Shown piece after piece: positions 10,401-19,486 of a stretch of DNA of 64,000 bases (position 1 is the stretch's first letter; each line of letters opens with the position of its first letter). This DNA comes from Raffaelea ambrosiae (Eukaryota > Ascomycota > Sordariomycetes > Ophiostomatales > Ophiostomataceae), in contig PCDI01000005.1 in NCBI GenBank assembly GCA_002778195.1, positions 2,495,954-2,559,953 on the forward strand, given 5' to 3'. Made by a program: the position numbers and the translations under genes. The notes under the pieces are model-generated. The model was not told the origin of the DNA and did no database searches. It was given only the letters and a program-made list of their open reading frames with translations.

Positions 10401-11758
10401 GCTGGGTCAGAAGACCCGCTGCCATTGCTGCCGTTGCCGCATGCAGCATGTCCAAAGCGCGCAAAGGTGCGGGTTTGGCTGGCGGCTCCCGTGGCCGAGA
10501 AGCTCTTGCTGACAATGGGCACGCTCAGGCTGCAGTCATCGGAGCGGATGGCGGTGTTGAGCTGGACACCCGCTGTCGTGTTCTGCACGCTGTTGAGCGT
10601 GGCCTGGGCTGTCTCGCAGGTGATGTTGGCCGAGAAGCCGTCGACGACGGCCTGGACCTGCGTCGAGCTCGGCATGTCGGAGCGGAAATGCTGAAAGGCA
10701 AAGCGGCGGGACGTGCCGTTGGGGTGCGTGGCATTGTCCCGCTCGAGAGCCAGCATGGTCAGCATGGGAAAGGCGCCGACCGTGCTCAGTCCCGAGGCGT
10801 CGTCGACAAAGCGGCTCTGCAGCGTGATCGGGCTGTTCTCGTCCATGTGGTCCAGGACCGTTAGTCTGATCAGGGCCGTTGCCACGACGATGGCAATCTT
10901 GAGCAGGATGGTGATGGCCGAGATGCACGCAACAGCCGTGTCGCCGTTCTTGGCCGCCTGGATGATGTCTCGCGGATAGGCCATCGTGAAATAGTCGAGC
11001 AGCACCGTCTTCTCGGCCACTGTCGGGCCCCGGGCCAGGTGGCGCCAGGGCGCAGCCGTCTTGGCCTGGAACTCGACGCGGCTCCAGAGAGAGGCAATAA
11101 GCGTCAGAACGGCGGCTGGCACAAGCGCCCACAGGTACCGCAGATTGCGGTTGGTCTCGCCGAGCAGGCCCGCATTGCGGCTCGAGTAGTCCAGCAGGGC
11201 CTCGAGACTGATGATGGCCGCCGCAAAGATGGCGAAGAAGGCGCTCAGAATCTTGCGTTGCAGATAGTATGGACGCCACGGCAGCGGCACCTCGATCAGG
11301 TCTTTCTTCTTCGCGGCTGTTGGCGTCGTCGCCGTGGATTGCGCCGCTTTTGTCTCCTTGGCCTTGTTTGTTTCCTTTGCTTCTGCGTCTTGAGCCTCCA
11401 GCTCTTTCAGCTGGGCAGCCAGTAAGTCGGCTGTGAGGCCGCCCTGGCCCCCAATCTCTTCGTGTGTTGTGCTTCGCCATCCATTTTGCGAGGCAGAGTT
11501 GGACGGGCGCAGCGATGCCGATGATGTGCTCGACGTGGCGCTGTGCAGTGACGTGTCTGGTGGACTTGCCCGTGGGACGCTGAATGACGCGTGGGAGGGC
11601 AAGTACGGCCTCTCGACCGACTTGCTGCGCTCAGCATGGGCGAGCCTCGGCAGCTGCTCGCTGTACCTCGTGTTTCCTGACTGGCTTCTTCGTGCTTTGC
11701 TTGCTGGCCCCCTCGTGCTCCTCCCTCGCCCTAGCTGTGAATACTCCTGGTATGACAT
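7475..11758 (-). CDS. DUF3433-family multi-pass membrane protein
   Basis: An intronless 1,427-codon frame runs from ATG at 11758 (context CACAATGTC) to TGA at 7475. A disordered Ser/Arg-rich cytoplasmic tail of about 165 residues leads into WRPYYLQRK and three helices near 169-190, 207-225 and 278-300. A long Thr/Asn-rich loop with many N-x-S/T sites follows, then a helix (QIVVVLLAIVLLLSMVVICT) and a conserved-looking cytoplasmic segment (LLPRDPHSILDVAAILSHS). The second half repeats the plan: helices around VVIYLFVAGLIAALE, FLWTMIPALVMAAVALLF and AAVSLAVLLPIFSATLF, a second glycosylatable loop, a final helix and LPRAPTSIASVAALLADG. This duplicated layout is characteristic of fungal DUF3433 (PF11915) proteins, whose function is unknown. 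Plasma-membrane or vacuolar location is inference. Confidence 0.88.
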   Translation of the reverse strand: MSYQEYSQLGRGRSTRGPASKARRSQSGNTRYSEQLPRLAHAERSKSVERPYLPSHASFSVPRASPPDTSLHSATSSTSSASLRPSNSASQNGWRSTTHEEIGGQGGLTADLLAAQLKELEAQDAEAKETNKAKETKAAQSTATTPTAAKKKDLIEVPLPWRPYYLQRKILSAFFAIFAAAIISLEALLDYSSRNAGLLGETNRNLRYLWALVPAAVLTLIASLWSRVEFQAKTAAPWRHLARGPTVAEKTVLLDYFTMAYPRDIIQAAKNGDTAVACISAITILLKIAIVVATALIRLTVLDHMDENSPITLQSRFVDDASGLSTVGAFPMLTMLALERDNATHPNGTSRRFAFQHFRSDMPSSTQVQAVVDGFSANITCETAQATLNSVQNTTAGVQLNTAIRSDDCSLSVPIVSKSFSATGAASQTRTFARFGHAACGNGSNGSGSSDPALQRIVVFLGTANIGQQANQIANQNANQNGIQAALTGSIAESQQLICKPVYSISQVNVVMNDTFVISVSTSTAPEPHALANVQPWDIAQAFFDSHSGPFAASIADTDTPYFASNSVNVDPPMYLAFGLMASNNAGPSNGTLSPSAFLDAGTLQNLSNAYFQQYTAIVARQGLMAPDSIRTTCAAVIGGDRLIVGTVAVQIVVVLLAIVLLLSMVVICTIPGKGLLPRDPHSILDVAAILSHSQTLLQTLRGTGGADQNTLRDRLNSSYYYTGVEAYDRGSAESSRGYFRLFGGNSASNNAADRAEPAKKWPYAFGLHPAHRVVIYLFVAGLIAALEVTLRVSESTGGFATVSPGGYTHFLWTMIPALVMAAVALLFVATDFHVRALAPFMDLARKNGASFASISKSLLDKTAGMAVLEAAKQRNWSALGASAAVSLAVLLPIFSATLFSAVTIPASSWVQLAAQDVFSNSTSPPASSASTNAAEGTMLASLVLNANLSDPAFTFHDLAFPRLLAVPLIGINETDDLVIKAIVPAVRSAMACRLFPQADVDVNLTTNYRIGSLVNPLRINLPGEPSLGNTEVLSSTLVLGTAQSPAADTNGSSNATSFATNSTTIDPNAFFGLGAYRPLTAADGSAIPHWVYAWGQLSGANTNQAAVRTITGMACNESMQQVDTRTTFFGSALTISPHAPPQPIESTARVSDAALSTSLDYANLANVTTSPHLLDAFFGSLVSSRAAIPVSELGMASSNMATATSDPVAQAIVRQHGLLRAQVLSAAGRQPTTESSRTADLFPVDTSGDILGNATAHSYTAHLTSVAAGRRRLLQDTLITRTLQALLGAVLVFSVCGWLASSRTAAPGGVLPRAPTSIASVAALLADGNLFGFLGRGPEWQTTEELKTAFRDGLHVTAGFTLGWEQPRRRTRRGLGGGGGEEGPERFGINAVRTGGWGGGENVGLGLQARVGYTQREYVRDWGWRT

Positions 11759-13694
11759 TGTGACAGAACAGAGAATCGACCCAGCCCCAGTCTCCGTAGC
11801 AATTCAACAGGATGTGGGTTTTCAGTCAAAGAACACAGCCATGCCGCGGTGCCAGGTCTACTAAAGATTCAATACTTTGACAACCTGATTGACAAATCTG
11901 TTGTGGCTTGGTCTTGGTCGATGAACTCGCTTGAGAACAGAAAAGGATCGAGATAGAAAAGGAGGATGTTTACGGGATACAATTCCTGGGAAGTCGGAGC
12001 TCCTAGTGCTCGGCTCGACATCAAGGAGAGCACATCGAACTCTGCCCTTGGCAACACAAAGACTTTCTTGGTTGGATCTACAACGGGCAGAAAAATGGGA
12101 CAGTGCATGACACAAGCCATCCTCTGGCAGAAGGAGGAATCAGACCAGGAGGAAGGCTGGTTCCCTTGAATGATCAACACGGGGAACGGGAAGAGAGAGT
12201 CAGACACTGCCGGACACTGGCTGGTTGCTGGCCTCCCTCTTTTGTGTCGCAGCTTTTCCATCTGCTGCAGAAGACCCGATTTTTGCTTGCCTCGTATTTT
12301 CGTGTGTGGCAGTCAGAGCACATCAGAGAGGATTTGAGTTTTTGCGTGTGTCCGCTTGGACACTGCATTGGAGCACACCTGGCAGAAAATCGAAGAAGCC
12401 CAGTCACGATCCGGGGCACGCCTTGAGTCTGAGCAGAAGAGTCAGCCCTGTTTCACTTGAGCCTCTTTCCAGGATCCGCCCCCCTTTGACCCGTGCGTAC
12501 AGGATGCGTATTTTGTCTGGATCGGGTTGCGATTGGGTACGGATGATTTGGGGAGAGGGAAGACCTGACGGCGCACGGCAATTGGCTGCAGGTCAGCGAA
12601 ACAATGCGCTGCGGGGAAGATTGAGCCTGGGGGGGACGTGCTGCGTCCATCGTGTCTCAGGTTTCTTGGTGTTGTTGGATCTGACCTTGCTCTCTTTTTT
12701 TCCCCTTCAATCCGGCCAAGTCGTCCAGAAATGGCTGTTCCTGATAGAGAGAAAGGAAAGACGACATGATGATGGGCAAGGCAACCAAGGTACTGCAGCG
12801 ACAGGAAGGAAACAGGAAGGAAACAGGAAGGAAACAGGCAGAATTGCAAGACCGAAGACGGGGAAATGAGAGACCAGACGGCGAACAAAAGGGAAATCTT
12901 CTTTTCTGCCAAACTTTCTCTCGGCTGGCGTGCGAAGCGATCCAGCACTGGTCGATCTGTGGCGTTTCTGTCCTTGCTTTCTAGGATGATGAGGGCTAGC
13001 CAGAGACCTACTGGTCGTACAGCGGGCATAGATGTCTGTTCCATGACAAGAAGCCGGGAGCGGCTCCATGGCTGAAGCAGGAGAACGTGTATGGTCTGGG
13101 GCATTATTGGCCGTCAGAAATGAAAGGGGGTCGACCGGCGAGCGCACCTGCCGTCGGTGGCTTTGCGCCTTAACGAGGGACTTGGTTTCGAAGACGTGCA
13201 TGCGGATCTTTGTGCCACATCGTACTGGATCGGATACGCCACGTTTGCGTGCACGGCAGTTGACAGAGAGGACGGACTGATGATGATGCTAGTTTTTGTG
13301 TAGTTTCGATGTTCTGCTGTTGGGGAGCGAAAACTGGAAAGTTCATTTCATTTGAGATCAGAGGGCAGGCGCGACCAGCACCAGTCCAGTCTATCGAAAA
13401 AATACCAGCCTGGGAAGGTGCAGAGGAGGGCACAGAGAACGGTACTTGGCGTGTACTGGAATGCTGCACTCTAAGAAAAGGACCTTTTTTTCTGTCGGCC
13501 AACAAGGTCCCAAGAAAAAGCACCACACCACCATTGCACTCTGTCCGCCAATACTCGTCACCGTCCGTCTTTCGCGGTTCTGGTTTTGCCGGTTCCATCG
13601 TCGCGTTCCGTCACTGCCTTACTCAGCTTGCTCCGCAGCCGCATCGGCTGTCTTGGCTTCTTCGGGCCTTGGGTTCTTTGGCCATCGCAGGCTC
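11759..13694. other. Intergenic space, 1.9 kb, no supportable gene
   Basis: It holds the promoter of the DUF3433 gene on the left and the 3' flank of the macro-domain gene on the right. Open frames here lack conserved motifs. An 11-bp direct repeat sits near 12801-12838. Confidence 0.5.
12801..12838. repeat. ACAGGAAGGAA minisatellite, about 3.4 copies
   Basis: The 11-bp unit ACAGGAAGGAA is repeated head to tail in non-coding sequence. No function is implied. Confidence 0.85.
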
Positions 13695-14580
13695 CTAAGC
13701 CTTTGACTCTGCCTTGGATTCCTCAGTCTTGGAATCCCCGGGCTTCTCGGCATCCTCTGTCTTCGTCTCTGCATCCGCCTTTGGCTCCTGGGCCTCCTCA
13801 GCTGTCTCGGCCGTCCCAGATCCGGCAGCTTCCTCTGTCTCCTCGGCGGCAGGAGGGAACACCATACTAGGAACACGTTAGCTTTTTTTGGCGCTCCGTA
13901 CTAGTGACTCTTGTAGGGTAGGATGTTTGGAGGGGGACAACTCACGGCAAAATACCCTCGTAGGCCGTCACGTCCTTTTTCTCAAACGTCACAAAGACCA
14001 CCAGCCGGATCTTGTGCCCCTGCGGACCCTCCAGAAACTCCCGCACCGTCGACGCCGCCACCACCGCCGCCGCCCGGCTCGGATACCCGAACACGCCCGT
14101 GCTGATGCCGCAAAAGGCGATGCTCTCCAGCCCGTTGGCGACGGCCAGATCCAGGCTTCTCTGGTAGCAGCTCGCCAGCAGCTCCTTGGCCCGGGCAGGC
14201 TCCAGCTTAAAGTACACAGGCCCCACGGCGTGGATGACCTTGCGGCAGGGCAGCCGGTAGGCGTCGGTGATCTTGGCCGACCCCGTAGGACAGCCGTTGA
14301 GCTGGGCGCACTCCTCGAGGAGCTGGCCGCCGGCCGCGCGGTGGATGGCGCCGTCGACGCCGCCGCCGCCCATCAGGCTCTGGTTGGCGGCGTTGACAAT
14401 GGCGTCGATCTTGAGCTTGGTGAGGTCGCCCCGCCAAAAGGCGACCCGGCGGTTGACGGCGTCGCTGGCGGTGCAGTGGGCGAGCGTCATGGGCACCGAG
14501 CCGGCCGCGGGCGCAAGAAGACGGCCGGCCTGGTACAGAGCCGGCAGGGTCGGCAGGCTGGCCGCGTTGGTGATGCTCAT
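13695..14580 (-). CDS. MacroD-type macro-domain ADP-ribosyl hydrolase-like protein with acidic tail
   Basis: The model is two exons, 13946-14580 and 13695-13866, joined across a 79-nt intron (donor GTGAGT, branch CTAACGTG, acceptor TAG), giving 268 residues. The in-frame upstream TTG at 14646 is not a plausible start; the first ATG is at 14580. After about 50 residues come the macro motifs: FWRGDLTKLKIDAIVNAAN, GGGGVDGAIHRAAG, CPTGSAKITDAYRLP, VIHAVGP and GISTGVFGYP. These match the MacroD/O-acetyl-ADP-ribose deacetylase class, which binds ADP-ribose and removes mono-ADP-ribose from acidic residues or deacetylates OAADPr. The second exon encodes a roughly 55-residue Glu/Lys/Ala-rich disordered tail, atypical for a catalytic core. 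Cytosolic or nuclear location is inferred from the absence of a signal peptide. Confidence 0.9.
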
Positions 14581-15566
14581 GGCGAAGGAAGGTAGTTTCA
14601 AGTAACGAAGATCGAGTTGGTGGAAGAGTGACGAGCGGGTGGACAAGGCTTGGGCGGGCGAGTGGGGATGGACGGGCCAAAAAATGGAGTCAACTAACTA
14701 GTCGTATGGAAAAGGCGATCAAAATATGGACAGGCAGCGTTCGAATCTGTCGGGCTGGTTTTGCCCGCCTTGGACGTCGAGGATAGCTGTCAGGCAAGAA
14801 TAAAATGACGCACCCTCTGATGAATGGTTTCTTCTATTTGGCGCTTCTGTTGAGTTGGGCACAGTTCAAGTTGGAAAGTGCACTGGACGAAAGTGCACAT
14901 TGATCCCGTGACCAGGCTTGACGCTTCTCACATCTGATTTGTGCCGCCAGTCCCCCCGCGGCGATAGGAAGACTGTTGGGGTCTAGGTTTTGATCGATTC
15001 TTCTTGGCTGGCCGTAAGGCATACTTTCTGTTTGTTTAGTTGGTCCGCGTCCTCGCCATTCATATTGCCGGAGTCGGACTGCACTGCCGGGGTGTTGGCA
15101 GACGATGCTAGACGTACTGCTGGCGCTTTCGCCTACTGCCGGGTGACCCACCTGAATGACAGGCGTTATCGCCAAGAGTTCCACTAAAAACGGGCTTTGT
15201 TGTTCGACATTCCAGCATCGCAGGCCATCGAATACTTCACATGGGAGTTGGATTGAAAAATAAAATAAAATAAAAAATGGAAATCGATAGAGAATGTTTT
15301 GGTATAGTTTGGTCACCCAATGTGTGCCTGTTCTTTCGTGCGAAAGCTATGTACCCAGTAAAGCCCATGCCGCAAGGCCCATACATGCAGACCGTCCACT
15401 ATTTCCCAGTGGGATTAAGACATTAAAAATGGCATGTTGCAAATGCAAATGCAAAAAAAAAGAGAACTCCGATGTTATGCATGAATGAGAAGGAATGGAT
15501 ATGCAAGCGAGGTATAATCGTCAAAATATGTTAAAAGGGGGCGTTAATCATTAAGCTTTCCGCTTC
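14581..15566. other. Intergenic, promoter side of macro-domain gene
   Basis: About 1 kb without a supportable gene. Confidence 0.5.
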
Positions 15567-16022
15567 TTAGCAGGTCAGCTTGTACGACTTCCAGCCGCCG
15601 TTTTCGCAGGTCAGAGTTGGGACCACGACGGGCGATTCTGTGCAGGCAGCGTCTGCAAAGACGGTGACTGTGTTTATGTTAGCATTGGATGCATACAAGC
15701 TGGGGTTGGGACGATGCAGGAGACATCAAGACATCAAGCTGGGGTTGGGACGATGCAGGGGACATCAGGGGCTGGCAAACATACGAGTACATTGGTTGTT
15801 GCTGGCGACGAGGCTGCCAATGGGGGAGGCAAACTGCTTGCACTGTTCGGCGTCGGACAGGGTCAGGGTGTAGACGCCCTGGTTCTCGGCCGAGCAGCCC
15901 GAGACACCAAAGGTGCGGAAGTCGGCCTCGTGAGGATCGTTGCGGGGCACGGGGCCGGCAAGGGCCGAGGTGGTGAAGAAGGCCACGGCGGCCAGGAGAG
16001 TCGAGACAGCAGAGGAATGCAT
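15567..16022 (-). CDS. Small secreted cysteine-rich protein
   Basis: Two exons, 15785-16022 and 15567-15667, flank a 117-nt intron (donor GTATGT, branch TGCTAAC, acceptor CACAG). The spliced frame gives 112 residues. The first about 22 residues form a clear signal peptide (MHSSAVSTLLAAVAFFTTSALA), followed by GPVPRNDPHEADFRTFG. The mature part has six cysteines (in GVSGCSAENQ, AEQCKQF, NNQCT, AACTES, LTCENG and a final KLTC), consistent with three disulfides. No enzyme motif is seen. Small secreted cysteine-rich proteins of this form are common in fungi and often act outside the cell in host or microbe contact or at the wall, but this one's role is unknown. The start was chosen because the longer upstream frame lacks an earlier ATG with comparable sense and the signal peptide begins here. 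Confidence 0.85.
15696..15769. repeat. Tandem duplication inside the intron of the secreted-protein gene
   Basis: A 35-nt segment (15696-15730) beginning CAAGCTGGGGTTGGGACGAT recurs at 15735-15769 with two purine changes, at a period of 39 nt. It lies wholly within the intron 15668-15784 and explains why that intron is 117 nt rather than about 78. Confidence 0.92.
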
Positions 16023-16049
16023 TTTTGGAGTCCGGTGTAGTGGTATGGA

Positions 16050-16195
16050 GGGAGGTTGGAAGTTGTTTCTGTGACAAAGTGGATGACAAAGTGTAACAAA
16101 GTAGGAGTGGTCCAGTTGAAGGGTATGAGGAAGAGTATGAGGACCAGTTAAGAGATGAGGTCCAGTTAAGAGTATGAGTGGTCCAGTTGAAGTGG
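16050..16195. repeat. Degenerate short repeats upstream of the secreted-protein gene
   Basis: Two arrays abut. One holds GACAAAGTG-like units near 16071-16101. The other holds four CCAGTT-centred units (variants of GGTCCAGTTGAAG and GGACCAGTTAAGAG) between about 16108 and 16191. They sit 30-170 bases upstream of the ATG at 16022, in the presumed promoter or leader. Confidence 0.75.
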
Positions 16196-19100
16196 AAAGA
16201 AGTCGTCTTGCTTGGATCGAGTTGGGTCTGCCGAACAAAAGCAGACACCACGACTAGAGGGCGTTCAACGGTTCCTTTATATACGCAAACAGGCACGAGT
16301 CACTCGTTCCTGGTTTCTCGCTCGTCTGCTTTGCCTCCTGGCCGTATTCTGCGTACTGCTCGTATGTACATAGTATGCTGGCCGATCCATCAGCTCACAA
16401 CCCAGCTGTGCTCGTAAGCCTCCGCCCCATAACGGCACAGTGCCCGGCAGGATCACATGAGGACATAGTCAGTACATAGTCGTAGTTTATTGAGTGGTCC
16501 AGCCTTTCTGCTTCCCGGCTTTTCCAGCTTGTTCTTTTTTTGGGCCAGGCTAAAAACTAGCGGGCTGGATGGCTGGCTGGCTCGCTGCGGGCTGGTTGGC
16601 TGGCTTGGGCCTAAAAGACCCCGGCTCCATGGGCCCTGCAGGCATAGTGAGTGACTAGCTCGTAATCAGAACAAAGACGGTCGGGGCGATTTTGCCTGCG
16701 AGGGCATTGTGTACGAGAGGCAGCTGCTAGGTATTACTATCCCCACACTTTTGGGTGGTTCCGTCCAGCCTCTCGTCGTCATAATTTTTGGGGTCTGCCG
16801 CAGGGAGTTTGCAAAGCGCGTGCGAAAAAAAAGAGACACCAAGGATCATTCACGCCTTCTCGTGTGTTTTTTTCTCGTGTTTGTGCATGTGGTTGCCCCA
16901 GTCGGTACGCAGCACACGTACTCCATGGACTCATACCGGATAATACTGGAATACTGGAATACTAGAATAGCCCCAGTCTGCCGGGCTTCCCTGATTGTCG
17001 GTCAGTCCGCATGCCATTTCCAGCTTGCACCGGAATGGTTCTTTTTATCCTGTGTTACACGCAAAGTTGCCGCTGTCGGCTTGCCTATTCGTTGGACGCA
17101 GGCCGGCAGACACGAGCTGCTGAGCCAGCAGGGTACGTCTGCCATGCCATGTCCCTTCATATGGAAGATGCTTTACGAGGAGCGGCCGACATCCGGCCAC
17201 CAACGGTGTTCCCCTTCGGGAGGGCTGTGAAACACCAGCCATCGATGCCACTTGTGCGCTGCTGAGCACGTCCTGGTCTGGCTGGACTGCCGGGTGTGGC
17301 TGTGGATGGCTGTCAGAGGTGGCCGCAGGCTGCTATCTGTCCGCCTGTGCAGTACGACCGAGTCGGCAAGAGCTTCTTCGCCTCCTGCCTGGAAGAGACA
17401 CAGAGCCTGAGCCTGTTTTGGTTGTTTCTTTGTTTTTGGCCGGCTTCCTGCTTTTTCCAGACTTGTTTCTCCTCGCCTGCTCCAGCACACCGAGGTCGAA
17501 TACGAGATGCAGCCTGTCGGTTGCTCGGCGGATGGTCAACCGTCCCTCTTTTAATTGGGGTTCCTTTGTTCTATCTGCTGGTCCTTTTTTTTTTTTTTTT
17601 TTTTTTCGGTGGAGCAGCCGCACCCCAGCCAACCACGTTGTTCTGAAAACGAGGGCTGGCCAGCACCGGCTCCCCGTCATCCGTGCACCTGTTGTCTCGA
17701 ACGGGTGTTTCTGCACTGTAGAAGCGTCTCTCGGGTGTCTTGCTGGTATCAAGCATAAAAATAGAACGACATCGCCCAAAAAGTCCTCATGTCTGAGAGT
17801 CCACTGCACCTGTGTCTTTGCACTGGCCCTGCTTTCCGGCTGTTTTCTGTATTTGGGCCTTGAGGAGATAGTACATCTTCACGGTCCTTCCCTTAATATC
17901 TTGCTCACATGCTTGCTAGCATCCTGTCTAAGCCGCATGCGCCCCGAGGATTTTCGGGGTTGGACTCACCTCGAATGGGCAAAAGTTCGGGCAGTCTGTC
18001 CTCGCGATAGACAGCCTCCCTTGTCAGAAGCCAATTCTTGCAGCAAAGGATGAGTGAGCAAAGCAAGCTGGTGGCGCAGACGACGGGTGCTTTGCGGTGA
18101 AAAGGATCGAACCTAATCCCTAAAAAGCTAAAAAGAAAAGAAAAAGAAGAAGGAAAAAAAAAAACGGCTAGTCAGCAACCCAGCCCAACCCAACGCCCGA
18201 TTGCCCGAACGTTGACGGCCAAGCCTCGAAAGCAATGGTATTTGACTAAACAAAGAAAGACAGAGCACGACGATCCTTCCCAGCAAAATCCCATCACTTG
18301 GTCCCCCGGGCGGGTTTGGCCTCGTTGGGGACGACCCAAAGCTTGGACAGGGCCAGCCCCCCAGCCTGGCACAGCCCAGTTCCTTGTTCGCGCACAACTA
18401 CCTCTTCGGCCCATTTTTTTATATGCTCACTACCCCATCGCTCTCCGGGAAAAGACATTGCTCCCACAAGTGCGGAACTGCGGGAGATGCCGTGCCACAT
18501 ACGAGTAGATCTTGCGCAACAACCCGTCAAGAGCAAAAGAGAAGAAGCATGGTGGCGTGTCGCAGCATCCTCCATGACGCCTGGTATGAGGCCTGTCAGC
18601 AGTCGTCATCCAAGTGCGACTTGGCCCTTGTCCTCGGACGCTCGCAACAGCACACGACCCAACTGCCCCGGCCCGTCAGCAGACCTGCTGGCCTGTTTCC
18701 CCATGCTCGTTTGACTCAACGTTGGATCCTCAAGGTCCCGTGAAACGCACTTCGCCGCTTCGCTAGAGGCGTAGCTCGGCAAGCCAGTGTAGCAAGCATT
18801 GACCAGTACTACGCCCGGCTGCGCCTTCTTGGCGTCGCGGGAAGCTGTACACGTGGGCCATGCCCGCCTCTCCAGTGAGAAGCAAGAAGCCGACGTAGAA
18901 CAACCTCCGAGATTGGAAAGATGGTTGGATACAGGAACAAGGTAGCGGGCAAGCAAGATGGAATTTCACGCAAACGTAGGGAGACGGGATTCGCGAGGTT
19001 CGAAAATCAACGAGCTGGCCGGGCACTGCTCTGTTGCCTTGCACTGACCAGCCATATTAGTCCCAATCGTTTGACTCCGAAAGTCGTCTGAAAACGTCCC

Positions 19101-19486
19101 AAGACTGTCCTCCTTGTATTGTGTGTAGTCAAATCTAGTCTCCCTTTCTATCTACCGTCTAAACAAAGTACAAACAGCCGAACCAAGCACACGGAGAAAG
19201 CAACAGGCAACGAGAAAAAGGAAACCAAAACGGACTGGGGGGATATCCAATTATGTGACAGGGGAAAAGCAAGAAGAAAAAAACAAAAAAAGAGAAGTGA
19301 GAGAAAGGCAAGTGAAAGAAAGGCCCGCCCTACACCAACGTAACGTTTCCGCCTGGCAGCAAGAAGAGAAAGAAAGCGAGAAGGGAAGTCAAAAGAGAGA
19401 CCAACGCATTCCTCCTTTGGAACGCAAGGGAAAAAAAAAACCAGAAAAAAGAACCAGGTCGGAAAGGGTCAAAGCGAGAATGTGCC
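16196..19486. other. Long intergenic space, 3.3 kb, no supportable gene
   Basis: The longest plus-strand frame (17319-18053) is partly generated by a T-run near 17586-17607 read as poly-Phe and has no domain. A/T homopolymers also occur near 18140-18165. The right end is A/G-rich on the plus strand and forms the 3' flank of the gene ending at 19487. Confidence 0.5.

Noticed and set aside
14725..14750. TTCGAATC B-box-like motif
   Set aside because: The flanking bases do not form a T-stem and no A-box lies at a suitable distance.
17319..18053. 244-codon plus-strand open frame with poly-Phe
   Set aside because: The poly-Phe comes from a T homopolymer, the rest has no domain, and no promoter or splice support is visible.
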